From: Candidatus Eremiobacterota bacterium
Lineage (GTDB): Bacteria; Vulcanimicrobiota; CADAWZ01; Ess09-12
Assembly: GCA_031082125.1 (NCBI GenBank)
Contig: JAVHLM010000007.1
Location: 38,669 to 102,668 of the forward strand
DNA: 64,000 nucleotides
Reading direction: 5' to 3'
Program-made: the position numbers and the translations under genes
Notes under the pieces: model-generated
What the model was told of the DNA's origin: nothing
What the model saw: only the letters and a program-made list of their open reading frames with translations
The model's database searches: none
In this document: in pieces, positions 34,036-43,252 of the stretch
How positions within the stretch are numbered: position 1 is the first letter of the stretch
Layout: every line of letters starts with the position of its first letter

Positions 34036-35742
34036 ATGAAGTATGCAAATATCGAAGACTATCTCTCGATTCAGGAGATAATCAGTGAAACCGAGATAGA
34101 CAGGCTCAAGGTGGAGTTCAACCTCCTCAAGGAGGAGAAGAGCTTCTCGGAGTTCCTCCTCGAAAGAAGCCTCATCACGAAGGAGCAGTTCCATGAGATA
34201 AACGAGCTCAGGCTCATCGAGCCGGAAAAGATAAAGATCCGGGTCTTTAAAAGCACTCCCCAGAAAGATAAGGGAAAGCCCGCTGCCCCTGTCGTATCGG
34301 AGCAGGTCATTGATACCCAGAAGATCCTTGTTGAGCTTTTTGAACATTACGAGATACTGGAAGTCGCAGGCCGCGGCGCCATGAGCTTCGTCTACAAGAT
34401 ACAGGAGAAGGAGACAGGGGAGATAAGGGCTCTCAAGATGCTCAAATATGCCGAGTTTGCCGACGATGACCAGATCAAGCGCTTCACCAGGGAGGCCAAG
34501 GTCGTGGGAAGCCTCCGCCATCCGAATATCATAAAGCTGTACGATTTCGGCTCGGCAATGGGCATGCCTTATTACACCATGGATTACATCGAGGGATCAA
34601 CCCTTGAGGACTATCTCCCCAAGGGCCCCGTTACCCAGGGAAAGATCCTTGATCTGATGGAAAAAGTGATAAGAGCCGTCCATGCCGCCCATGTGGAAGG
34701 AATCATCCACCGTGACCTCAAGCCTTCCAATATCATGATAGATGCCAATGGAGAGCCTCTCCTCGTGGATTTTGGAATCGCCAAGTTCATGGGATGGGAA
34801 GCCTCGAATCTCACGAGGACCGGCGAGACCCTCGGGACGCCGGCCTATATGTCACCAGAGCAGGCAATGGGGAGGTTCACCGATCACCGCAGCGACATTT
34901 TCTCCCTGGGCACAATCCTTTACGAGTGCCTTACCCACTTCAATCCCTTTATCGGCGAGACGGCCATCGTGACTTTCACCAATATAGTGGGCACCGATCC
35001 CGAGCCTCCCAGCAAACTCTCTCCCGGCATAGGCCCTGCCCTTGATTCCATCATAATGAAGTGCCTCAAGAAGGATGCCACGGAGCGCTATGAAACGGCA
35101 GAGGCGCTTGCCGATGACATAGCGAAATACCGCCTGGGCAAAACACCTGTCACCACGAAGCTGAAAACCGGCTTTTCCAAGCGGTTCAGGCGCTTCAGAA
35201 GGAAATATGCGAAGCTGATAAGAGTCGTGACGGCAGTGCTCGTTATCGCCGTGCTTCTCATCGCGGCGCGCGAAGGCGTCATCCAGGCATCGCGGTACCT
35301 CGCGTCAGCAGATATGAAAGGGAAAAAATATGAAAAAGCCCTGGGAGAATACCACGTGATGGTGACTCTGGCGCCGGGGAGGAGGAGTTATTTCATAGAG
35401 AGGGCCGTCTGTTACAGGATGCTGGGGAAATACCAGAAAGCCCTGGAGGACCTTGGAAAGATTCCCGAGTCCGATAAGAAGCTTTACCCCGTCGCTCTGA
35501 TGCACCGGGGCTACGTCTATATGCTTATGAAGAAAAATGACCGCGCTCTTGAATGCCTTACGCTCTCCCTCGAGGGAAGCACTCAGAAGGACCTTGTGTA
35601 CCTTCTCATGGCCCGCGTTTATATAAGCAAGGGAGACAGCGCACAGGCGCATAAAATGGTGGCCAAGGCTCTTTCTGCCAATCCCGGAAACAGGGAGGCC
35701 CAGGCCCTCGACGAGGCTCTCGCGAAAGGGCAGAAGAGATAG
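34036..35742 (+). CDS. Ser/Thr protein kinase with membrane anchor and TPR domain
   Basis: 568 residues from ATG 34036 (CGGAG upstream); 33931 would add 35 residues without features. Residues 1-80 resemble the N-terminal module of type II secretion ATPases (SEFLLERSLITKEQF). The kinase domain has GRGAMSFVYK (P-loop), ALKMLK (Lys), HRDLKPSNIM (catalytic loop), VDFGIAK (DFG) and GTPAYMSPEQA. A single membrane helix (LIRVVTAVLVIAVLLIAA) follows, then about four TPRs outside the kinase domain. This is the PknB/PknD-type receptor layout; the TPRs probably recruit substrates. All catalytic residues are present. Confidence 0.9.
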   Translation: MKYANIEDYLSIQEIISETEIDRLKVEFNLLKEEKSFSEFLLERSLITKEQFHEINELRLIEPEKIKIRVFKSTPQKDKGKPAAPVVSEQVIDTQKILVELFEHYEILEVAGRGAMSFVYKIQEKETGEIRALKMLKYAEFADDDQIKRFTREAKVVGSLRHPNIIKLYDFGSAMGMPYYTMDYIEGSTLEDYLPKGPVTQGKILDLMEKVIRAVHAAHVEGIIHRDLKPSNIMIDANGEPLLVDFGIAKFMGWEASNLTRTGETLGTPAYMSPEQAMGRFTDHRSDIFSLGTILYECLTHFNPFIGETAIVTFTNIVGTDPEPPSKLSPGIGPALDSIIMKCLKKDATERYETAEALADDIAKYRLGKTPVTTKLKTGFSKRFRRFRRKYAKLIRVVTAVLVIAVLLIAAREGVIQASRYLASADMKGKKYEKALGEYHVMVTLAPGRRSYFIERAVCYRMLGKYQKALEDLGKIPESDKKLYPVALMHRGYVYMLMKKNDRALECLTLSLEGSTQKDLVYLLMARVYISKGDSAQAHKMVAKALSANPGNREAQALDEALAKGQKR

Positions 35743-35752
35743 GCTCTCTGCC

Positions 35753-36322
35753 TCATGCGAAGAGTATTCCCTCATCGCTCATCTCTTTTATCGCCACCAC
35801 GGATTCAATGGGCACGCCGTAAGGTGCAAGGACGGAACGGCCCTTATCAAAAGTTTTTTCAATGATCACGCCAATCCCTGTAATCATTGAGCCGCTTTCA
35901 ATAACGATATCAGCCAGGGCTTTCAGTGTCTGGCCCGAGGCGAGAAAATCGTCAATGATGAGGACACGCTCTCTCTTTTCCAGGAACTCTGAAGAGACCA
36001 TGAGATCGACAAACTGGCCCTTGGTATGGGAAGGGGCCCTCTGCAGGTAAAATTTTTCAGGCATGGTGACAGGCCTTATCTTTCTTGCAAATATCAACGG
36101 TATCTTTAAAATTGCAGCAGTGGCGATGGCCGGCGCTATACCAGAGACCTCGGCGGTGAGGACCTTGGTGGGCGCAGTGGGGGCGAATTTCAAGGCCAGA
36201 TCCTTTCCGATTAGAGCCATGAGAAGGGGATCAATCTGGTGGTTGATAAAGCTGTCCACCTTGAGGATCTTCCCCCCGAGGACCTTTCCCTCACGGAGTA
36301 TTCTCTCTTTAAGTTCCTGCAC
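35753..36322 (-). CDS. xpt: Xanthine phosphoribosyltransferase
   Basis: 189 residues, the usual length. PRPP-binding motif LIIDDFLASGQTLKAL is clear. LDSFINHQIDP-like VDSFINHQIDPLLMALIG and the FARKIRP and FYLQRAPSHTKGQ segments fit Xpt. It salvages xanthine to XMP in the cytosol. It stands alone, convergent with the kinase gene. I do not see a purine riboswitch in its short upstream gap; the next gene upstream on the same strand ends 16 bases away. Confidence 0.93.
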   Translation of the reverse strand: MQELKERILREGKVLGGKILKVDSFINHQIDPLLMALIGKDLALKFAPTAPTKVLTAEVSGIAPAIATAAILKIPLIFARKIRPVTMPEKFYLQRAPSHTKGQFVDLMVSSEFLEKRERVLIIDDFLASGQTLKALADIVIESGSMITGIGVIIEKTFDKGRSVLAPYGVPIESVVAIKEMSDEGILFA

Positions 36323-36338
36323 GTGTGCCTCCTTTCTG

Positions 36339-37769
36339 TCACCTTAACGGATCATCTTCCGGCAACGCTACGGGCTCAGTCTTGAACAGGTTCAGGACCG
36401 GGACGCTGAGGAATCTCCTTTGGATAATCACCTGGAACACGTTCTCGTCAAACCAGTCATCATAGATGGTAAAGAAGCCCTCATTTCCCCTGTCCTTGCC
36501 CCAGCTGTTCTCCACAAGCCATTTCACCGGCTTCCCGTTCACGATATCCACGCCGGCAAAGACCATGGCATGGCCCACGGTGGCTTCACCGTAAAGAATC
36601 CTCTCTTCCTTGGAGAAGGAGAAATCAACGCCAAAAAGGTCGCTGTAATCGTAAAGATTCTTTGCCATGATGCCTGTGGCCCTGTCCACGTCCTTGTCCA
36701 CGTCTGCTCCGAACCATACAGGCTCATTTCCAAGCAGCGAAGCAAGCGTCACTGCCTTGAAGTCCTGCATCTGGAGGTTGACAAATGATATATTGGGCTT
36801 GTCCACCATGTTCCTGTCCATGTCAATCATATAGTGGCAGTTGTATTTCCAGGTCGGCGAGCTGTAGAGGCAGAAGTAATCGTCAAGATTGACGGCGACC
36901 TCCTTCTCGTAAAACTCCAGAGGCGTGAACGGCCGGGGCGCGCTGGCTTTCTTGTTCTTGTCCTCGTATCTCAGCTCGAATCTGGAAGGGGGCACTCCCA
37001 GGCATATGGCGAGCATGCGGTAGATATCACGCAGCATGGCTTCTTTCATGGCCCGGAGGTCCTGGACGCTTTTCCCGTCAGTGTGGTGCTTTCTTAAAGC
37101 AGCCGCATCCTTCCTGAGGATCGTGGAAATGGCTGAATCCATGACAGAGCTGTCGGAGGTGTTGGCTGTCTCCTCCATCACCTGCCTTGGCACGAGGCCG
37201 TATTTCTTGATGAGGGCCACGGCGTAGTTCCACTGACCCCCGTCGGCGAAGGGATCAGAGAGAAAGAAGCGCAGCTTCTTGTCCTTTATGTTCAGGTCCC
37301 GTGTCGCAATGATGGTCTCAAGAAAAAGGTTCGCCTTCTCCATCTTGTCCCAGAAAAAAAGATAGTTCTGAGAGAACTCAAAGTTATCCACGTGGTATTT
37401 TTTCATCATCCTGGGCCTGAGCAGGTTGAGGGCGGCGAAGAGCCAGCAGCGGCCACTTTTGTTCTGGCTTGTGATTTTTCCCGTCTCTATCTTGTGGGAG
37501 AAGACATTGTTGTGTTCCGCCACGATGGACCTGTTGTAAGAGAGAGAGCGGATATTGTTGTTGGAAACGGCGTTGATGGCCGACCTTGCAGGCGCATCAA
37601 GCGTGAAGGAGCCTCTCAGATTGTCGATAAGGGGTCTGGTGAGGGCTCCTTCGGGCACCACCGGGAGGGGCTTGTGGGGCTTCTGCTCCTCTGCAGGGAG
37701 AGGCTGTGCAAGAACCAGGGTGAGAAAGGCAGTGAGAAAGATGAAAAGAAGCGGCAGGGATTTATTCAT
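36339..37769 (-). CDS. Secreted C1 cysteine protease, bleomycin hydrolase/PepC-like
   Basis: 476 residues with a signal peptide (MNKSLPLLFIFLTAFLTLVLA). The mature domain is of the C1B aminopeptidase C / bleomycin hydrolase family: SQNKSGRCWLFAALN (oxyanion Gln102, nucleophile Cys108), GHAMVFAGVDIVNG (His) and WLVENSWGKDRG (Asn). PepC is normally cytosolic, so an exported form is unusual. The C-terminal arm, which controls exo- versus endopeptidase activity in PepC, is extended here (about 25 residues after RRFLSVP). It is 16 bases upstream of xpt. Confidence 0.88.
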   Translation of the reverse strand: MNKSLPLLFIFLTAFLTLVLAQPLPAEEQKPHKPLPVVPEGALTRPLIDNLRGSFTLDAPARSAINAVSNNNIRSLSYNRSIVAEHNNVFSHKIETGKITSQNKSGRCWLFAALNLLRPRMMKKYHVDNFEFSQNYLFFWDKMEKANLFLETIIATRDLNIKDKKLRFFLSDPFADGGQWNYAVALIKKYGLVPRQVMEETANTSDSSVMDSAISTILRKDAAALRKHHTDGKSVQDLRAMKEAMLRDIYRMLAICLGVPPSRFELRYEDKNKKASAPRPFTPLEFYEKEVAVNLDDYFCLYSSPTWKYNCHYMIDMDRNMVDKPNISFVNLQMQDFKAVTLASLLGNEPVWFGADVDKDVDRATGIMAKNLYDYSDLFGVDFSFSKEERILYGEATVGHAMVFAGVDIVNGKPVKWLVENSWGKDRGNEGFFTIYDDWFDENVFQVIIQRRFLSVPVLNLFKTEPVALPEDDPLR

Positions 37770-37810
37770 GAAACCTCCTTATATGGCAGCGGGGATTGCT
37801 CTCGCGGCTC

Positions 37811-39061
37811 TCAGAGCGAGGCATTCCTGCCTGCGACGTACCCTGTAGAGAACGCGGCCTGCAGGTTGAAACCTCCAATATACCCGTCAATGTCCAGGAC
37901 TTCCCCGGCGAAGTAAAGCCCATGGATGAGCTTTGACTCCATGGTCTTGGGGTCAACTTCCTTGAGCTCCACGCCTCCCTGCGTCACCTCGGCTTCCGAC
38001 ATTCCCCGTGCCTTGGTGATGGTGAAGGAGAAGTTTTTCAGCATGTCGATGACCCTGTCCCTGTCCTTGGAGCCGATCTGCGCGCATTGCCGCGAGGGGT
38101 GAATGCCTGATTCCTGGATGAAGACGGGGATCATCTTCTGGGGGAGAAGCTCTTCAATAGCGTTCTTGAAATACTTTTTCCTGTTCTTTTCAAAGTCGCT
38201 CTCAAGGCGCGCCTGGAGCTTGTCCTTGGAGAGCGCGGGCTTCAGGTCAAATGAAAGGCTCACCGTGTGTTTCTTATCGGCGAGGAGAAGCACGATTTTC
38301 CTGCTCAGGTAGAGTATGATGGGGCCTGAAAGGCCATAGGAGGTGAAGACCATCTCGCCAAATTTCTGGTCCACCACCTTGTTCCCCGACTTGACAATGG
38401 CCTTGATGTTCTTGAGCGACAGCCCTTCAAGGTTGTGTGAGATAGAGCTTTCTGCAACCTCGAGCGGCACAAGGCTTGGACGGGGAGTGACAAGGCTGTG
38501 CCCGAGCCTTCTGGCGAACTGATATCCGTCGCCCGTCGAGCCTGTCCAGGGATAGGTCATTCCTCCCGTGGCGATGATCACCTTGTCGGCACCGAAGGAT
38601 TCGCCCGTGGAAGCCCTGACCCCCATGACCCTCTTATTATCCACTAGGATCTCTATTACCGGGATGCTGACCCTTGTTTCCACCCCCGCCTTTTTCAGCT
38701 CCTTTTCAAGAACGGCAAGCACATCCTTTGCGCTGTCGGTGACGGGGAAGACTCTCCGGCCCTTTTCCACCTTGGTGTCCAGGCCCCTGGATTTAAAGAA
38801 TTTTATCAGCTCCGAGGGGGGGAACTGGTTGAAGGCGGAGTGGAGAAAATTGCCGCCGCCGGGAAATGACTCGATAAGCTCCTCGTGGCGGTCCACCTGG
38901 TGGGTGAGGTTGCAGCGACCTTTGCCGGTTATGGCGAGCTTTGTGCCCAGACCTTCCATCTTGTCGAGGAGAATGACCTTATGATTCTTCCCCGAGGCCT
39001 GAAGTGCCGCCATGAGCCCTGAAGGGCCGCCGCCTATGACAATAATGGTTCTTCTGGAAAT
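37811..39061 (-). CDS. HI0933/YhiN family FAD-dependent oxidoreductase, ATT start
   Basis: 416 residues if translation starts at the ATT at 39061. The usual-looking ATG at 39013 lies after the FAD-binding GGGPSG motif and cannot be the start: codons upstream read I-S-R-R-T-I-I-V-I-G-G-G-P-S-G-L, exactly the expected N-terminus. There is no ATG, GTG or TTG in frame before them. AAAGGGAGG lies eight bases before the ATT. Other motifs: LGTKLAITGKGRCNLTH and IIATGGMTYPWTGSTGDGYQFARRLGHS, VTQGGVELKEVDPKTMESKLIHGLYFAGEVLDI. Function in the family is unknown. The gene follows rtcA. Confidence 0.85.
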   Translation of the reverse strand: MSRRTIIVIGGGPSGLMAALQASGKNHKVILLDKMEGLGTKLAITGKGRCNLTHQVDRHEELIESFPGGGNFLHSAFNQFPPSELIKFFKSRGLDTKVEKGRRVFPVTDSAKDVLAVLEKELKKAGVETRVSIPVIEILVDNKRVMGVRASTGESFGADKVIIATGGMTYPWTGSTGDGYQFARRLGHSLVTPRPSLVPLEVAESSISHNLEGLSLKNIKAIVKSGNKVVDQKFGEMVFTSYGLSGPIILYLSRKIVLLLADKKHTVSLSFDLKPALSKDKLQARLESDFEKNRKKYFKNAIEELLPQKMIPVFIQESGIHPSRQCAQIGSKDRDRVIDMLKNFSFTITKARGMSEAEVTQGGVELKEVDPKTMESKLIHGLYFAGEVLDIDGYIGGFNLQAAFSTGYVAGRNASL

Positions 39062-39069
39062 TTTGCCCG

Positions 39070-39078
39070 CCTCCCTTT
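39070..39078 (-). promoter_or_regulatory. Ribosome-binding site placing the start at ATT
   Basis: AAAGGGAGG on the minus strand, eight bases from the ATT at 39061. It is the only good Shine-Dalgarno site near the missing N-terminus of the HI0933-type gene. Confidence 0.6.
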
Positions 39079-39099
39079 GTGGGGTATTCCCGTTCCATG

Positions 39100-40152
39100 T
39101 TAAATTTTCACCGTGACTTTTCCTTCTTCGTGCTCTTTTCCCTCGATTTCAATGCTGACAGGGAGAAATTTCATGATAATCTCCCTGTTGGTGAGAAGGT
39201 GGGATGTCACGTGGGTCGTGGTGTACACCGAGGTACCGCGGGGCACAAGGCAGAGAGGAAGGAGGATCTGGTCGGCCATGTGAAGGTCAAGGGCACCTCT
39301 CCTCTCGAGGTATGAGAGGAAGTCCCTGCAGGCATTTTCCGCTACTTCCTCTGAGGGCTTCCCCCTCTCTCCCACGTCGGTGAAACTGGCAGAAGTATGG
39401 TCAAATTTCGCGGTGATGCAGATAAAAGCGTTGGGACTCTCAGCCTGCGGGGTGATCTCGATGAATCTTGCCAGTGAGAGTCTGGCGCCCAGCACTTTTT
39501 TCACCGTGGCTTTCATCCGTCTCCTCACGTGATCGGGAAGGTGTGATGACCCGATGATGATGGAGAGCCCGGTCAGGACGCCGCGGGAGAGCTTTCTCAC
39601 AGGCGGCAGGGACGCGCTGTCCCTGTATGCTCCGACAGTGCAGGAAATCTCGCCCCGGCCCCTGGGGAAATAGCCGGTCTTCACAAGGTCCAGCCCCGCC
39701 CTGAAGCCTGCCGACTTTATATGGAAAGCCCAGTTAGTCGAGAGGTAGTCAAAGGTGGGGCTCCAGAAGACATGGGTGCCTCCCTTGATAGAGAGCTGCG
39801 AAGGCCTGTCGAGGAGGGCCAGGGGATAGAAGATGCTGTGAAGGACAAGGGACGCCGAACCCGCCGTTTCCACGGCAAAGTGGTATGAGCCGGCCCGGGG
39901 TTTGCCGGGAAAGAAGGAGAGGGCCGGAGAGCGGGCTGTGTTGCCGGTTACTGAGGCCTGGGAGATTGCCCGGGCTGCCTCTATGCAGGTGAGATGCTGC
40001 TCCTTGAGTCCCGGCTCACGCCTTCCGGCCCTTATGGCGGTTATGGAAAAGGGCTTCCCGGTGATCACCGAGAGTGCCAGGGCCGTCCTTATTATCTGGC
40101 CGCCGCCTTCACCAGTGGAGCCGTCGATGGAAATTACCTGGTCTTCGGGCAT
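39100..40152 (-). CDS. rtcA: RNA 3'-terminal phosphate cyclase
   Basis: 350 residues from ATG 40152 (GAGGTG upstream; a start at 40176 is possible). DGSTGEGGGQIIRTALALS is the N-terminal family signature, HLTCIEAA and GPVSV-type strands follow, and DLHMADQILLPLCL carries the catalytic His that becomes adenylylated. RtcA converts RNA 3'-phosphate ends to 2',3'-cyclic phosphate using ATP. No rtcB ligase or rtcR regulator is near. The U32 protease gene is divergent 64 bases away. Confidence 0.93.
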   Translation of the reverse strand: MPEDQVISIDGSTGEGGGQIIRTALALSVITGKPFSITAIRAGRREPGLKEQHLTCIEAARAISQASVTGNTARSPALSFFPGKPRAGSYHFAVETAGSASLVLHSIFYPLALLDRPSQLSIKGGTHVFWSPTFDYLSTNWAFHIKSAGFRAGLDLVKTGYFPRGRGEISCTVGAYRDSASLPPVRKLSRGVLTGLSIIIGSSHLPDHVRRRMKATVKKVLGARLSLARFIEITPQAESPNAFICITAKFDHTSASFTDVGERGKPSEEVAENACRDFLSYLERRGALDLHMADQILLPLCLVPRGTSVYTTTHVTSHLLTNREIIMKFLPVSIEIEGKEHEEGKVTVKI

Positions 40153-40215
40153 TGGGCACCTCGAGTGACCCCTCACTAGGATTCAGAGCCCGGGGAAACG
40201 AACTCTTTTCTTGAA

Positions 40216-42252
40216 ATGTCACGTTCAGATACTTCTCCTGTGGAACTTCTTGCTCCTGCCGGATCGAGGGAAGCCCTTCTCGCTGCTCTTGATGCCGGCG
40301 CCGATGCAGTCTACATGGGCCTCTCTTCCCTCAATGCCAGGCAGAGGGCAAAGAACTTCAGCCTCCACGACCTTTCGGTGCTCTGCGATTATCTTCACAG
40401 GAGGGGGAAGAAGGCTTACCTGGCGCTCAATGTGCTTGTCAAAGAGAGTGAGCTGCCCGAAGTGCGGCATATCCTGAAAAACGCCGCCGCACTTGAGATA
40501 GATGGAGTGATTATCCAGGATCTCGGCGTCCTCTCGATTCTCAGGCAGCATTTTCCCGGGATTCCCATCCATGGGAGCACCCAGATGGCGGTGCACAATC
40601 ACGGGGGAGTGTCCCTGCTTGAGCGCCTTGGCCTTTCCAGGGTGATACTGGCACGGGAGCTTTCGCTTCAAGAAATAAGGTCAATAAAGGGCCGCACAAA
40701 GCTCCCGCTTGAGGTTTTCGTCCATGGAGCCATGTGTTTCTCCGTTTCGGGCCTCTGCTTCGCGAGCAGTGTAATTGGCGGCTGCAGCGGCAACAGGGGC
40801 CTTTGCACCCAGCCATGCCGGAGGCTCTGGCACGGCGCACACAGGAGGGAATACCTCTTTTCCATGCTCGATCTCCAGGCTCTGGGCTTTATCAATGCGC
40901 TGAAAGAGATTGGCATTGCCTCGGTGAAGATCGAGGGGAGAATGAAAGGCCCCGACTACGTGAAAAAGGTGGTCGGGGCTTACCGGCAGGCGATAGACGG
41001 CATGGAGAGAGCGGGGGAGGCCATCGAGGACTTCGCCAGGGAAAAGACGGACTATTTCCTCACGGGGCGCCAGGGCGACGCGATAAAACCCGGTGCTTCC
41101 GGTATGGCAGGGATAAGGGCCGGCGTGGTGAAGGAGTCCGATGGCGAGACCATAAGGCTCATGACGGAAGAGACCATTCATTCAGGCGATATGGCGCGGA
41201 TAGCAGCCGGTGATGACTGTGAAGCGGATCTTTTCCAGATTAAGGCCCTTGCGGTACAAAATGTTCCCGTGGAGAAAGCAGGGCCCCGGACTCTCTGCAC
41301 AATTCAATGCAGGGGAAAGGTTCCGGCCGGCAGCGTGCTCTACCTGGCGGGAAGATGCGTTCCAGCCGGCTACGACAAAAGGCTCAAGGAGATTTATGAC
41401 TCCTCCAGGAAGCGCCAGGGCAGGGCCGCTCCTCCCCGGGGCGGAAAAGGACCGGGCGCGGCAGGGCGGCATGCCCACGCCTCCCGCAGGGCCAAGGCGC
41501 CTCCGCTCTTCCTTGTGAAGATCGACAGCAGCGGCTGGCTTCCTTACGTGAAGGATTACGACAGGCTTGTGGTAGCTCTCGATGCTCTTTCTCCGGAAGC
41601 CATGGGAGCCGTTGCCGGGAAGCCTCCGGGCCCTGAGAGGATTATCGTGGACCTCCCGCCCTTCATCAGCGAGGGGCAGATATCCGCGGTGAAAAGAAGA
41701 GTGGAAGAGCTTTTCAGGCTCGGGTTCCGCAGGTTCATGCTGGAGAACCTCGGGCATTTCGGCCTTCTGCCCCGCCGTGGCACTGAGCTTTACGGCGGGC
41801 CTTTCCTCTATGGCCTGAACTCGGAGGCGCTGGCGGTGCTCTCGCGTCTTGGCATTTCAGCGCAGTGCGCCTCCTATGAGGATGATTACCTCAATATCAA
41901 AAACAGGGCCAGAAGCGCCGGCCTTCAGGAAATTATAGCCCTCTTCGCACGGCCTCCCTGCTTTCTCACAAGGGTGGAACAAGATACGCCTCCGGGCGCC
42001 ATTGTCCGGAGCGGCCCCCTGGAGGCCGCACTCCACCGCCGCGGTGAAATCTTTGTCGTTGTTGGCGTAAAGCCTTTCAGCATCATGCAGCACAGGGAGA
42101 AACTTGCGCTGCTCTCACCTTACGGCTTTCTTGTGGACCTCTCGTTTTATGAGCCTTCCCGGGATCTCTGGAATTCCGTGAGGAAGGCCTACCTGGAAGG
42201 ATTGCCCTTCCCGGGCTCAATGAAATATAATTTCAAGAGGGAGCTCAGGTAA
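40216..42252 (+). CDS. U32 family peptidase (RlhA/YegQ type)
   Basis: 678 residues, long for the family and built as in RlhA: an N-terminal TIM-like half with ELLAPAGSREALLAALDAGADAVYMG, IHGSTQMAVHN, the cysteine motif CFSVSGLCFASSVIGGCSGNRGLCTQPCR (candidate iron-sulfur ligands) and SVKIEGRMKGPDYV; a linker rich in Lys/Arg/Gly (about 400-450); and a second domain. RlhA hydroxylates 23S rRNA C2501 in E. coli, and related proteins hydroxylate ubiquinone or tRNA; the exact substrate here is unknown. ATG at 40216 follows a weak site. Confidence 0.88.
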   Translation: MSRSDTSPVELLAPAGSREALLAALDAGADAVYMGLSSLNARQRAKNFSLHDLSVLCDYLHRRGKKAYLALNVLVKESELPEVRHILKNAAALEIDGVIIQDLGVLSILRQHFPGIPIHGSTQMAVHNHGGVSLLERLGLSRVILARELSLQEIRSIKGRTKLPLEVFVHGAMCFSVSGLCFASSVIGGCSGNRGLCTQPCRRLWHGAHRREYLFSMLDLQALGFINALKEIGIASVKIEGRMKGPDYVKKVVGAYRQAIDGMERAGEAIEDFAREKTDYFLTGRQGDAIKPGASGMAGIRAGVVKESDGETIRLMTEETIHSGDMARIAAGDDCEADLFQIKALAVQNVPVEKAGPRTLCTIQCRGKVPAGSVLYLAGRCVPAGYDKRLKEIYDSSRKRQGRAAPPRGGKGPGAAGRHAHASRRAKAPPLFLVKIDSSGWLPYVKDYDRLVVALDALSPEAMGAVAGKPPGPERIIVDLPPFISEGQISAVKRRVEELFRLGFRRFMLENLGHFGLLPRRGTELYGGPFLYGLNSEALAVLSRLGISAQCASYEDDYLNIKNRARSAGLQEIIALFARPPCFLTRVEQDTPPGAIVRSGPLEAALHRRGEIFVVVGVKPFSIMQHREKLALLSPYGFLVDLSFYEPSRDLWNSVRKAYLEGLPFPGSMKYNFKRELR

Positions 42253-42684
42253 TCAGGTGGCCAGTTCTATTTTACCGGCGCCTGAGTCAGGCGATTCAAT
42301 GATTATTATTATCTCAACACCGCGGCGTCAAGCATCTGAGAGCGCCTCACTATGGTAGGTACCCGAGAGGCTACAAAGCTCACAATGAGCAATTTTCACC
42401 GGGCGGATTGTATCAGTTCGATATGTGCCTGATCCGTTCTTCTTGTTCTGCCGAAAAGTGACGAGAATATCAGAAGAGATGGAAAAACGAAAGTGGATAA
42501 TTCCAGTCACCAGCAGGAGGTCGGGGGAAATTCTCTTAGCGGGCCTTGATTTTGTCCCTGCACTTGCAGAGGTCACACAGGCAAAATCTCGACCGCCGGG
42601 AGATTTTCCCCTGGCCTCACGATGCAGAGTCTCTTTAAAAGGGCAATACCTGTAAAAGGGATTCGCCAGATTGGAGAGAAACAC
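42253..42684. other. 432-base gap without a supported gene
   Basis: Both strands have short open frames but none with a Shine-Dalgarno site and plausible protein sequence. A 6-bp hairpin CGCCTG-AGT-CAGGCG lies at 42279-42293 shortly after the U32 gene but has no T run. I see no tRNA and no riboswitch consensus. Confidence 0.5.
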
Positions 42685-43224
42685 ATGAATGAGGGCACCG
42701 GGAGGGAGCCTTCGGGGGGAGGGGAGCGAGAGGCTATGGAAACAGAGAAACTGGATGAATTGAAGGGGCTTCTCCGGAAAGTGGCCTTCGGCCACCTGCT
42801 GCCGGAAAAACTCTTCGGCGACCTGCTGCCCAAGTTTTATCCCATCTCCTTTGCCGACGGCGAGCGTGTCCTGCAGCAGGGGACCACGGCAGGCGCTTTC
42901 ATTATAATCAGCAGGGGGGCCCTTGAAGTGAAGGTGATGAGTGAGAGCCACCAGGAAGTCACCGTCAAGACACTCAAGAGAGGCGATTACGTGGGCGAGA
43001 TGGCCCTCATCTCAGGTACTACCCGCAATGCCACCGTGATAGCCCACGGGCCCGTCGAAGCTTTTCTTCTCAGCAAGTCAGCATTTGCCTTCATGGTGAA
43101 AGAAGCTCCCCCGGTGCATGAGTTCCTGAAGAAGTCCGCGGAGAAGAGGGAAAAGGACACGAAGAAAAAGGCCGGGCTGGAAAAGGGAGAAAAACCATTG
43201 AAGGGGCTCAGGAGTTCACTTTAA
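42685..43224 (+). CDS. Cyclic nucleotide-binding domain protein
   Basis: 179 residues from ATG 42685 (GGAGAG upstream). The cNMP fold spans residues 25-145: FADGERVLQQGTTAGAFIIISRG, then KTLKRGDYVGEMALISGTTRNATVIA (phosphate-binding cassette with Gly-Glu-Met-Ala-Leu-Ile) and a closing helix. The end is Lys-rich with no DNA-binding domain. It is likely a signalling adaptor, like the one at 10638. It lies 28 bases before the HEAT-repeat gene and heads the pilus-like run. Confidence 0.85.
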   Translation: MNEGTGREPSGGGEREAMETEKLDELKGLLRKVAFGHLLPEKLFGDLLPKFYPISFADGERVLQQGTTAGAFIIISRGALEVKVMSESHQEVTVKTLKRGDYVGEMALISGTTRNATVIAHGPVEAFLLSKSAFAFMVKEAPPVHEFLKKSAEKREKDTKKKAGLEKGEKPLKGLRSSL

Positions 43225-43252
43225 AGGGAACACATCCTCAGGGAGGATTATA

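Noticed and set aside
29097..36322. A complete RiPP cluster around tldDE, the leader-like peptide and radical SAM enzyme
   Set aside because: The parts are up to 9 kb apart on different strands with housekeeping genes between; no core peptide or transporter is linked.
42328..42951. 207-residue minus-strand frame upstream of the second cNMP-binding gene
   Set aside because: It overlaps the cNMP-binding coding region, has no ribosome-binding site and reads as a shadow.
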